DNA of 7,391 bases from an uncultured Chloroflexota bacterium (GTDB lineage: Bacteria; Chloroflexota; Anaerolineae; Aggregatilineales; Phototrophicaceae), in assembly GCA_937988705.1 (NCBI GenBank), contig CALKIA010000208.1:1-7391 (forward strand). The letters run 5' to 3'. The notes beneath the pieces were generated by a model. That model was not told the origin of the DNA. It saw only the letters and a list, made by a program, of their open reading frames with translations, and did not search any database. Shown here in pieces: positions 1-6,198 of the stretch. The position numbers and the translations under genes were made by a program. Position 1 is the first letter of the stretch, and every line of letters begins with the position of its first letter.

Positions 1-324
1 ACGCTGCGCGGCTGGACGTGGGTCAAAAGCGCGGAGCTGACGCCGGAGGCGATCCTCGCGGCGCTCAAGCGCGGTGACTTCTACAGCAGCACCGGACCGC
101 TCCTCCACGATGTACAGGTGACCCCCGGCGAGTCGATCAAAGTGCGCTGTTCGCCGTGCGAAAGCGTCTTCGTGACGAGCAAAGGCTCGTGGGCCTCGTA
201 CAAGCACGGGCACAGCCTCACCGAAATCGACATCCCGATCCGCCATCTCAAGCAGCCCTACTGCCGCGTCACCGTGCGCGATGCTCACGGCGGGCGGGCG
301 TGGACGAACCCGATCTGGTTGTAA
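1..324 (+). CDS. PHP-domain metallohydrolase, CehA/McbA-like (C-terminal fragment)
   Basis: The reading frame is open from the first base and ends at TAA 322-324, so 107 C-terminal residues are visible and the start lies outside the window. The fragment reads GWTWVKSAELTPEAILAALK, then RGDFYSSTGP, and ends with RAWTNPIWL. This resembles the tail of PHP-domain phosphoesterase-like proteins of the CehA/McbA type: an 'ALkxGrfYxStGP' segment, a small beta domain, and a terminal 'grrAWtNPiwl'. Known family members are metal-dependent hydrolases with a TIM-barrel-like PHP core. The metal-binding histidines would lie upstream and cannot be checked here, so neither activity nor substrate can be stated. 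A hairpin follows 25 bp after the stop, suggesting this gene ends its transcript. The family call rests on motif recall, without a database search. Confidence 0.78.
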   Translation, partial: TLRGWTWVKSAELTPEAILAALKRGDFYSSTGPLLHDVQVTPGESIKVRCSPCESVFVTSKGSWASYKHGHSLTEIDIPIRHLKQPYCRVTVRDAHGGRAWTNPIWL

Positions 325-349
325 ACCGACACTAACGACAATCCCTGCG

Positions 350-380
350 AAAGGACGTCCTAACAGACGTCCTTTGCTTT
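350..380 (+). terminator. Probable intrinsic terminator after the PHP gene
   Basis: A perfect 10-bp inverted repeat, AAAGGACGTC (350-359) and GACGTCCTTT (366-375), encloses a 6-nt loop. It starts 25 bp after the stop of the upstream gene. The following bases (GCTTTAC) are only modestly T-rich, so termination may be partial. The stem is nearly symmetric in sequence and could also act on the opposite strand. Confidence 0.65.
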
Positions 381-405
381 ACTACCGGATTTGTTCAGGA
401 AAAAT

Positions 406-469
406 ACGGACAATTTAACGCTTTACAATTATTTGTCCGTTATATACTGCTTCCACTATCGACAATTTA
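406..469 (+). promoter_or_regulatory. Promoter and possible operator sites of the STAS-like gene
   Basis: This is an AT-rich island between GC-rich genes. TTTACA (422-427) and TATACT (443-448) form a sigma70-like pair, each 5/6 to consensus, with a short 15-nt spacer. An 8-bp inverted repeat, ACGGACAA (406-413) and TTGTCCGT (433-440), brackets the -35 box, and its right arm lies in the spacer. GACAATTTA occurs twice (409-417 and 461-469), the second copy next to the ribosome binding site, and ACAATT occurs a third time at 425-430. This arrangement fits a repressor bound over the promoter, which is inference. No regulator is recognisable in the window. Confidence 0.5.
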
Positions 470-482
470 GGAGTGCTCGTGC

Positions 483-917
483 ATGTATTCATTGGACTGG
501 CTGATCCCCAATAAAGTCGCGTATGCTCGCGTGTACGGGCGGCATACCATCGAAGATATGGAACAGGCAAACGCTGATTTTGAAGGCCTGCTGCACGAAG
601 CGGGACAGACCGTGCATCTCATCATGGACATGCGTGCCGCCGAAAATCTGCCCATTCAAATCAAGCGCGGGCAGGAAGTGCTGGAAGTCGCCAAAAACCC
701 CAATCTCGGTTGGGTCGTGAGCGTTGGTTCCAGCAATGAGATCGTCAAGTACGTGGGCATCATGATCGTCAAAATCTTCCGCCTGCGTTTTCAACGCCTC
801 GGCAACATGCAGGACGTGATCGACTTTCTGCACAGCCTCGATCCCAGCCTCGACTGGAGCGCGGCGCGCACGGAACTGCTGATCAATGACACGGAGCTGC
901 GTTTGCCCGTCGCTTGA
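483..917 (+). CDS. STAS/SpoIIAA-like small protein
   Basis: This encodes a 144-residue soluble protein without a signal peptide or membrane segment. The start is ATG 483, preceded by AGGAG (469-473) with 9-nt spacing. It opens with MYSLDWLIPNKVAYARVYG, a short beta-hairpin, followed by a helix around TIEDMEQANADFEGLL, a strand HLIMDM (residues about 45-50), and a later strand LGWVVSVG. The pattern of a 'W.xpn.VayxrvyG' opening, a central 'vhlimDmr' strand and a late 'V.DFLhSLDPSLDW' helix resembles the SpoIIAA/STAS-like (SEC14-like) small proteins common in Chloroflexota. Canonical SpoIIAA proteins are anti-anti-sigma factors switched by phosphorylation of a conserved Ser/Thr. I do not see a clear equivalent site, and no kinase or sigma-factor gene adjoins it. 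A signalling role is therefore only a guess. It has its own promoter region and converges on the J-domain gene. Confidence 0.6.
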   Translation: MYSLDWLIPNKVAYARVYGRHTIEDMEQANADFEGLLHEAGQTVHLIMDMRAAENLPIQIKRGQEVLEVAKNPNLGWVVSVGSSNEIVKYVGIMIVKIFRLRFQRLGNMQDVIDFLHSLDPSLDWSAARTELLINDTELRLPVA

Positions 918-926
918 GCGAGCGAG
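918..926. other. 9-bp gap between convergent genes
   Basis: The plus-strand stop TGA (915-917) and the minus-strand stop TAG (929-927 read in reverse) are separated by only 9 bp. There is no room for a separate terminator and no strong hairpin is visible, only a 4-bp CGCT/AGCG pair at 911-920. The two transcripts probably overlap at their 3' ends. Confidence 0.7.
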
Positions 927-1772
927 CTATTTTCCTAGCGCCGTCTTGATGTAGCGATAGGCGGCGTACAACTTCTTGAACCGCGCTTCGGCTTCCTCTT
1001 TGGGCAGTTGGCTCACATCGGGGTGAAACTCGCGCGCTAACTTGCGAAAAGCGGTTTTCACTTCCTCGTCGGACGCGCCGCGCGCCAAACCAAGCAGATC
1101 ATAGGCGCGATCCAGCTCCGACTGGGGCAAGCGTTCGACCGGGGTCCGAAACCCCTGCCCCGGCGTATCCGTCCAGCTCGAATTGCTCCATGTGTAATAC
1201 TGGGTATGCCCGCGCGCGGTCTGCTGGCGGAAGGCACTGCGTCCGGTGATGTAGTCGGGCTGCTTCCAGAAGGCTTCGGTGCCGAAGTTCGCGACCAGCC
1301 AATCACCGCGCAGCGCCTGCGGCTGTTTCACCCACACGCGGAAGGACGGCAAATGGCGAATCTCCACATCCGGGCCGTACCACGCTTCTTGTTCGCTGCC
1401 GCGTCCCAGGGGTCTGAAATGCACCTGCCCGATTTTGTAGCCGTCTGCGGTCTGGCGATAAGTGTAGATCTTGTCGCGGTAGAGCGCGTGCAGCGCCTGT
1501 AACCCATCATCGGGGGTCGTCAGCGCGCCATCTGCCGGCACGAGCGCGGCATCGACGATGAACAGCACGCCGATCCCGATGCGCGTCGCATCGCCCAGAA
1601 TCCGCTTGAGGTTGCGCACGCGCACGGGCTCATCAAGCAGATACACATGAATGAGCGTCCCCGTCCATGTGACGACGATCAACGAACCATCTTTCGACAA
1701 CCCGCAGTTCCGCACGCTCTCCACGGCGGTCAGTTTGCCGCACAACCAGCGTTTGATCTCGTCTGCGACCAT
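927..1772 (-). CDS. J-domain protein with N-terminal domain of unknown function
   Basis: From ATG 1772 the product is 281 residues, starting MVADEIKRWLCGKLTAVESV. The J domain is C-terminal (about 222-281): YDLLGLARGASDEEVKTAFR, then KLAREFHPDVSQ with the essential HPD at 250-252, then a third helix EEAEARFKKLYAAYRYIK. J domains stimulate the ATPase of DnaK/Hsp70. Lacking the DnaJ zinc-finger and G/F regions, this is a class III-type J protein whose other domain would choose the client. That N-terminal part (1-220) is soluble and rich in aromatic residues (for example YYTWSNSSWTD). I do not recognise it. The frame extends upstream to TTG 1817, but a likely promoter -10 box lies inside that extension, so ATG 1772 is preferred. 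No good Shine-Dalgarno precedes it. It lies 93 bp downstream of the YfhO-flippase gene on the same strand, so read-through from that gene is possible. Confidence 0.82.
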   Translation of the reverse strand: MVADEIKRWLCGKLTAVESVRNCGLSKDGSLIVVTWTGTLIHVYLLDEPVRVRNLKRILGDATRIGIGVLFIVDAALVPADGALTTPDDGLQALHALYRDKIYTYRQTADGYKIGQVHFRPLGRGSEQEAWYGPDVEIRHLPSFRVWVKQPQALRGDWLVANFGTEAFWKQPDYITGRSAFRQQTARGHTQYYTWSNSSWTDTPGQGFRTPVERLPQSELDRAYDLLGLARGASDEEVKTAFRKLAREFHPDVSQLPKEEAEARFKKLYAAYRYIKTALGK

Positions 1773-1807
1773 GCCTATACCGTTAAATCCCTGTTGGCAA
1801 TCCGGCA

Positions 1808-1816
1808 ATTGTAGCA
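1808..1816 (-). promoter_or_regulatory. Extended -10 promoter element for the J-domain gene
   Basis: On the minus strand the sequence reads TGCTACAAT, matching an extended -10 (TGnTATAAT) with one mismatch. No convincing -35 lies 16-18 nt upstream, as is common for extended -10 promoters. Transcription would start near 1801, leaving about 29 nt of leader before ATG 1772. This supports that start over the upstream TTG at 1817. Confidence 0.4.
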
Positions 1817-1865
1817 AATACCGCGCGCGCTGCGCTGGAATTTACCTCGTCTCTCCAGCCTACCA

Positions 1866-4800
1866 TCATGCGCCGACCCGCAGAACGCGCCGGACGCGCC
1901 CCGGCAGCAGCGGCCCAAGACGCGCCTGTTCGTCGGCATTGAGCGGCCGCAGCCCCATCAGCACCACTACATAGACGACTGCCCCTGCGATCAACGCGCC
2001 AAGCGGCAGCACTGACCACAGCGCGCCTGTCACCGCCAGCATAATCAGCGCCGCCACCAGCGGTCGCCAGAGCATATCCAGCCAATTCAAGCGCCCAATC
2101 GAACCTTGCAGCAGCAGCGCGAACGGCACGAGCAGCACCGCTTCGCTGGCAATGGTCGTCAGCGCGGCGGCGCGGTAGCCGTACTGCGGAATCAGAATCA
2201 GGTTGGCGATAATGTTGAAGCCCACGCCCAACACAAACGCCGTCGTGATGCGCTTCTGCAAATCCAGCGCGATCAGCACATACTGCGTCAGGCTGTTCAT
2301 CCAGCCGATCGGGATGCTCCAGATCATCAACTGGGTGGCGATCGCGCCATCCGGCAAATACTGCGCTCCGCCCAACACCCCGGCCAAAAACTCTGCTGCG
2401 AACGTGAAGATCACGGCGGTGGGCAGCGCGACGCTCACCAGCAGTTTGATTGCCAGCGTGTACATGCGTTTGAGCGCGGCGCGGTCTTCGTGCGCCTGCC
2501 GCGACATCACCGGGAGCAGCGCCTGGGTGAAAAACGACGGAATCACGTTGAGCGCGGACACCCATTTGTAGGCCACGCTGTACTGCCCGACCATCGTCGG
2601 GTTGTGGATCGCTTCAATCAGCACCACATCGATCTGAAAGAAGATCGTCGCGAGAAAGTGATTGAACATAAGCGGGTAACTCTCGCCCAGCATCCGCCGC
2701 ATGAGCGGCCGCTCGACCCGGCGGATCATGCCCGCGTACAACGCCCGTCCGTTCCACGCGAGGATCGCCAGCGTGATCACGTTGGTGGCGATGCTCACCC
2801 CCGCCAGCCCGATGATCCCCCAACCGAGCAGCAGCGCCGCCAGCCCAAAGACCGATTTGCAGATGGTCGCGACCGTCGCCACCGCCGCCGGGACTTCCGC
2901 GCGTTCAAAGGCGTAGTAGAGCGAGGTCAAGCCCGTGCTCAGGCTGTTGGGCAACAGACCGATGTAAAGCAGGCCAATGGCGACCACCGCGGTCATGTCG
3001 AGCGGCGGCGACACCGTACTCTGGCGCACGCCGAGGAAGCCGAGCAGCAGCGGCACGCCGAGCAGCGCCAGCCCGATGCGCAGCGCGCTCGTGTTGAAGA
3101 ACAGATAGCCCGCTTTGGAGCGGTCACGCGCGACTTCCCGCGTCAGATACAGGTTCAAGCCGAAGTTGGTAAAGATGTCGAACCAGATGAAGATCACGCC
3201 CGCGTAGAAGTACAACCCGGCGTCGTTCGGGCCGAGGATGCGCAGCATGACCAGCGCGAACGCCATGTCGATGCCGCGATTGAACAGGTTGAGCAGAATC
3301 GGCGCGAGGCTGTTGCGGGCGATCCGCTGCACCCCGGTTCCTTCCGACTGTCCGACGAAGCGCCGCCACGCACCCACACCCGCGATCAGCAGCAGAATGA
3401 TCCCGCTGATGAAGCTGGCAAATAAGCCAATCTGGAAACTCGCGGGGCTGTACACGAGGCGCACCGTCCAGTCGCCGGGTTGCAAGCGAACCATTTGCAG
3501 CGCCCCGTAGATCGGCTCGACGGACAGCACGCTTTCGGTGTTCTCGTCCGCGCCGCGCGGGCGCACATAGGCGCGCCAACCGGGATCATAGCTTTGGCTG
3601 ACGACCAGCCACGAAGCCTGATCGCTGCTCACGTCGACGAAGAATTCGCGCCCGGTATCACGGGTGATTTCGACGGGGGTAAACATGCGATTTTGGACAA
3701 TCGGGTCAAGGCTGGTGCGCGGAATCTCCGTCAGCAAGAACGTGCGCGGCAGGGCGTCGGTGTTCTCCCAGATGCGCACGGCGTCGTCTTCATAGGCCAG
3801 ATCAAAGCCGGGGATGTTGCTCATGTCGGTTTGCTTGTAGCTGACCACATAGCGCACATTGAGCAGATCCAGATACGGCGATGCCAGCGCCTGTCGTGGA
3901 TCGAAACCGTCGCCGTACACGGTGTAGATCGGCGCGACACGGTTATAGTCGCGCTGTACCTGCGGGGCGATCATCAGCTCCATGAAATCGAAATACGTCT
4001 TGGGGATGATGCTCTCGTAGCCGCGAATGTCTTCCAAGCCATAGCGCAGCGTCATGTTGGCGTTCAGCAGATGCGAGGTGGCGTTGGTCGGGTCTTCGTA
4101 GGTGGTGTAGCGCCAGTCGCCCGGCTGCGCTTGCAGCCACTCGATGGCGGGCGGCGTGAAGTCCAGCCACGCCGGATCGCTCGCCGGATTAAAGCCCCAC
4201 GACGCGATCATGAGGTCGGCGGCGATGAGGAGCACAGCGAAGAGTTCGATGGGGCGGACAAACCTCACCCCTCGTTCCCCTCTCCTAGAGGAGAGGGGAG
4301 GCAGAGAGTCGCCCTGCAAGTCCCCTCGCCCTTGGGAGAGGGGATTTAGGGGTGAGGTTGATTTGGGGGTGAGGTTTCTATTCGCGAATACAAACACCGC
4401 CCCCGCGCCGACCAGCATCACGGCGAGGATCAGCACATTGACGAACTGCACGCTGAAGAACATGCGCGTATCGCGGAAAGCGTTTGGCGCGAGCGCCAGC
4501 CCCGTCCACAGCCGTTCGAGCGTCGGCTCGATCTGTGGGTAGAGACTGCGTCCCAGCAGCAGCGCTGCACCGATCAGCACGCCGAGTCCCAGCAGCGTAA
4601 TCCCGATCCGCCGCGCCCACTTCGCCGCGACTCCGCTCAACAGATCGTCCAGCCCGAAGCCCGCCAGCACGGCGACGCACAGCGTCAGCGCGAACACCCA
4701 GCGGAACGGCGAATGCAGTTGGCTGATGCCGGGGAAGCCATAATAGAGCAGCGCATACGTCGGCAGGCCGAACATGAACGTCAGTGCCACCAGCGCCAGC

Positions 4801-6137
4801 AGGGCGAACGTCCAGCGGGCAGGGTGACTCCCCCGCTCCTCTTTTCGGAGCGGGGGTTGGGGGGTGAGGTTATCAGACGCGCCGTTGCGCGTCCCTACGA
4901 ATCGTTTTGGGGTGAGGCTAAGTAGGATCGCAAACGCCGCCAGCACCAGCGGCAAAATGCCGACATACAGCGCGCCCTCGACATAGTTCTTTAAGCCCCA
5001 GTCGACGCGCGTGATCCGCGCGCCCGCCGCGCTGATGACTTCCTGCGCGGTCAGATCGACGTACTGGTTGGCGAACACATCGACGTAGCCGTGCTGCGCG
5101 GGACTCCCGTAGAAGTTCGGCAGCAAAAATTGGATCACGTCGCGTTTCGGGTGCGCCCAGTCGAGCACCTGCTGCAACGAGGCCGACTCCGAGCGAAAAT
5201 TACCGCTCGCCGCCTCAAATGTGGGGATGAACTGCACCGCGCCCAACGCCACGCCGAGGAGCACCATACCGAGCAGGAGCAGCCCGCGCCCAACCACCAG
5301 ACGCAACCTCCCCCCCCACCCCCCTTGCCTAGAGGCGAGTAGGAGATCGGCGGGCTGTTGAAGCCCCTCCCCCTTGGGAGAGGGGTTTGGGGTGAGGTTC
5401 TCGTTTTGGGGTGAGGTTGTGAGCCCCAGCCACAGCAACCGCGCCGCCGCGTAATACGCCGCGATGATCAGCGTGTAGTAGGTGATCTCCACATGTCCGG
5501 CGAGAATTTCGCAGCCCAGCGCGATCGCGCCGACGATCAGGGCGAGGATTATCCGCTTGCCCCGCACAATCCACTCGATCATCCACAGAATCAGCGGCAG
5601 CCATGCCGCGGCCGCGATGATCATCGGGAACACCGCGCTGATCACAAAGAAGGCGCTCAACTGGTAGATCACGCCCGCCGCCGCGCCGCCCGTCCGGCTT
5701 ATGCCGAGGCCGAAACGCGCAAAGCCATACATGAGCACGCCCGCCAGCCATAACTGGATCACCGTGAACCAGCCATAGGCGGCGCTCAACGGCAGCATGT
5801 AGTACAACACGCTGAACGGGTACAGTGTCGACTGCTGCCCGGCCGCGAGGAACGCGATCCCGCTGAACTGGTGCGGATTCCACAGCGGAACTTCGCCGAG
5901 CGCGAAGCTTTCGCGGATGAACGCTTTCCACTGCATATTTTGCAGGACAAGGTCAGAAAGTAAGTGGTTATGCGGCACGGCGGGAACGCCGAGCTGTTCC
6001 CGGTAAGCCGCGTAAGGTTCATATTGGTACAGGTTTTCGGCGGGGAGCAGAGTCCGCCCGCCGACCGTTTGCGCCCAGAACATGATGAGTGGCAGCGCAA
6101 ACAACAACCCAATCACAGCGAGATCACGACGACGCAT
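1866..6137 (-). CDS. YfhO-like glycosyltransferase fused to a Wzx/PST-type flippase
   Basis: A single uninterrupted frame of 1423 residues runs from ATG 6137 to TGA 1868. Residues 1-935 are YfhO-like. They start with a positively charged N-terminus and a first membrane helix. A long exoplasmic loop follows with D62 (NHLLSDLVLQ), GEVPLWNP (81-88) and GQQSTLYP. Further membrane helices come next, then an exoplasmic C-terminal domain (about 645-890) containing LLNVRYVVSY and SYDPGWRAYV (about 849-858), and a closing helix. YfhO proteins are putative GT-C enzymes; in Gram-positives they are linked to glycosylation of cell-surface polymers using lipid-carried sugars. Residues 936-1423 are a multi-helix flippase of the Wzx/PST type (NSLAPILLNLFNRGIDMAFA, then LRILGPNDAGLY), which moves lipid-linked sugars across the membrane. 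Both halves are membrane proteins, and the junction (RRFVGQSEGTGVQRIAR) is basic and predicted cytoplasmic, as a flippase N-terminus should be. Three dispersed-repeat insertions lengthen the YfhO half. The joint role, flipping then transferring a sugar, is inference. Domain calls are firm; exact function is not. Confidence 0.85.
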   Translation of the reverse strand: MRRRDLAVIGLLFALPLIMFWAQTVGGRTLLPAENLYQYEPYAAYREQLGVPAVPHNHLLSDLVLQNMQWKAFIRESFALGEVPLWNPHQFSGIAFLAAGQQSTLYPFSVLYYMLPLSAAYGWFTVIQLWLAGVLMYGFARFGLGISRTGGAAAGVIYQLSAFFVISAVFPMIIAAAAWLPLILWMIEWIVRGKRIILALIVGAIALGCEILAGHVEITYYTLIIAAYYAAARLLWLGLTTSPQNENLTPNPSPKGEGLQQPADLLLASRQGGWGGRLRLVVGRGLLLLGMVLLGVALGAVQFIPTFEAASGNFRSESASLQQVLDWAHPKRDVIQFLLPNFYGSPAQHGYVDVFANQYVDLTAQEVISAAGARITRVDWGLKNYVEGALYVGILPLVLAAFAILLSLTPKRFVGTRNGASDNLTPQPPLRKEERGSHPARWTFALLALVALTFMFGLPTYALLYYGFPGISQLHSPFRWVFALTLCVAVLAGFGLDDLLSGVAAKWARRIGITLLGLGVLIGAALLLGRSLYPQIEPTLERLWTGLALAPNAFRDTRMFFSVQFVNVLILAVMLVGAGAVFVFANRNLTPKSTSPLNPLSQGRGDLQGDSLPPLSSRRGERGVRFVRPIELFAVLLIAADLMIASWGFNPASDPAWLDFTPPAIEWLQAQPGDWRYTTYEDPTNATSHLLNANMTLRYGLEDIRGYESIIPKTYFDFMELMIAPQVQRDYNRVAPIYTVYGDGFDPRQALASPYLDLLNVRYVVSYKQTDMSNIPGFDLAYEDDAVRIWENTDALPRTFLLTEIPRTSLDPIVQNRMFTPVEITRDTGREFFVDVSSDQASWLVVSQSYDPGWRAYVRPRGADENTESVLSVEPIYGALQMVRLQPGDWTVRLVYSPASFQIGLFASFISGIILLLIAGVGAWRRFVGQSEGTGVQRIARNSLAPILLNLFNRGIDMAFALVMLRILGPNDAGLYFYAGVIFIWFDIFTNFGLNLYLTREVARDRSKAGYLFFNTSALRIGLALLGVPLLLGFLGVRQSTVSPPLDMTAVVAIGLLYIGLLPNSLSTGLTSLYYAFERAEVPAAVATVATICKSVFGLAALLLGWGIIGLAGVSIATNVITLAILAWNGRALYAGMIRRVERPLMRRMLGESYPLMFNHFLATIFFQIDVVLIEAIHNPTMVGQYSVAYKWVSALNVIPSFFTQALLPVMSRQAHEDRAALKRMYTLAIKLLVSVALPTAVIFTFAAEFLAGVLGGAQYLPDGAIATQLMIWSIPIGWMNSLTQYVLIALDLQKRITTAFVLGVGFNIIANLILIPQYGYRAAALTTIASEAVLLVPFALLLQGSIGRLNWLDMLWRPLVAALIMLAVTGALWSVLPLGALIAGAVVYVVVLMGLRPLNADEQARLGPLLPGRVRRVLRVGA
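3330..3345 (-). promoter_or_regulatory. Possible internal ribosome binding site and GTG start of the flippase half
   Basis: On the coding (minus) strand GGAAGGA (3345-3339) is followed after 6 nt (ACCGGG) by an in-frame GTG (3332-3330), codon 936. The next codons give QRIARNSLAPILLNLF, the usual beginning of a Wzx-type flippase. Starting here would yield 488 residues, a typical length for that family. It may be the ancestral start left behind after loss of the upstream stop, or a working site giving a second, shorter product. Confidence 0.45.
4261..4376. repeat. Dispersed hairpin repeat, insertion A (codons about 588-626)
   Basis: The outer arms AACCTCACCCC (4261-4271) and GGGGTGAGGTT (4349-4359) are perfect 11-bp inverted repeats. 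Inside lie two hairpins. CCCCTCTCCT (4277-4286) pairs with AGGAGAGGGG (4289-4298) across a 2-nt loop. CCCCTCGCCC (4322-4331) pairs with GGGAGAGGGG (4334-4343) with one mismatch. A second GGGGTGAGGTT follows at 4366-4376, 17 nt after the first. In the host gene it reads NLTPKSTSPLNPLSQGRG and then SLPPLSSRRGERG, a low-complexity loop between two membrane helices (ending GAVFVFANR and starting RPIELFAVLL). LTPNPSP-type peptides are, from memory, a widespread signature of dispersed bacterial repeats often misannotated as protein. Confidence 0.88.
4826..4917. repeat. Composite dispersed repeat, insertion B (codons about 408-437)
   Basis: CCCCCGCTCC (4830-4839) and GGAGCGGGGG (4847-4856) form a perfect 10-bp hairpin. 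GGGGTGAGGTT (4861-4871) follows, then a separate palindrome, GACGCGC (4876-4882) pairing with GCGCGTC (4887-4893) across CGTT. The insertion ends with TCGTTTTGGGGTGAGG (4902-4917). The host protein reads SLTPKRFVGTRNGASDNLTP and then QPPLRKEERG. The insertion sits between the helix ending AAFAILL and the one starting WTFALLALV. It lacks the left outer arm AACCTCACCCC seen in insertion A, so it seems to be a different or partly decayed version. Confidence 0.85.
5305..5418. repeat. Dispersed hairpin repeat, insertion C (codons about 241-278)
   Basis: It begins with AACCTCCCCCCC (one change from the AACCTCACCCC arm in insertion A) and ends with two copies of GGGGTGAGGTT (5389-5399 and 5408-5418, 19 nt apart). 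CCCCTCCCCC (5364-5373) pairs with GGGAGAGGGG (5376-5385) with one mismatch across TT. A shorter GCCT/AGGC palindrome lies at 5328-5337. The host protein reads TSPQNENLTPNPSPKGEG and then ADLLLASRQGGWGG. It lies between the helix ending AARLLWLGL and the one starting GRGLLLLGMV, on the predicted cytoplasmic side. Confidence 0.88.
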
Positions 6138-6169
6138 AGCACCATCTCTTTGATCGAATAGGCGCGGCT

Positions 6170-6198
6170 ACTATACTCTCCAACATTGGATCTGTCTA
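6170..6198 (-). promoter_or_regulatory. Sigma70-like promoter of the YfhO-flippase gene
   Basis: On the minus strand TAGACA (6198-6193) and TATAGT (6175-6170) are each 5/6 to the -35 and -10 consensus, with an ideal 17-nt spacer. Transcription would start near 6163, giving a leader of about 26 nt before ATG 6137. The ribosome binding site is weak (AGAG within AAAGAGATGGTGCT). Confidence 0.65.

Noticed and set aside
471..477. GAGTGCT, identical to part of a CIRCE (HrcA) operator half-site
   Set aside because: The required partner half (TTAGCACTC) 9 nt upstream is absent, and the gene is not a heat-shock gene.
1773..1817. Upstream extension of the J-domain protein to TTG 1817
   Set aside because: The added residues (MLQLPDCQQGFNGIG) are not domain-like, and an extended -10 element lies inside that stretch, so ATG 1772 is the better start.
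1783..2565. A 260-codon minus-strand frame overlapping the end of the flippase
   Set aside because: It is a frame-shifted shadow on the same strand, with an R/A/G-rich product and no membrane or domain pattern.
2106..3425. A 439-codon plus-strand open frame opposite the flippase half
   Set aside because: It is antisense to a well-supported membrane-protein gene. Its product is a composition artefact rich in R, H, Q and D with no domain pattern, as expected opposite GC-rich hydrophobic codons.
3480..4349. A 289-codon plus-strand open frame opposite the YfhO half
   Set aside because: It is antisense to clear YfhO motifs and has no ribosome binding site or recognisable domain. Its end runs into the repeat of insertion A.
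4261..5418. The GC-rich hairpin clusters as a CRISPR array or as transcription terminators
   Set aside because: There is no regular repeat-spacer spacing, the units differ from one another, and they lie inside one open reading frame without T-runs.
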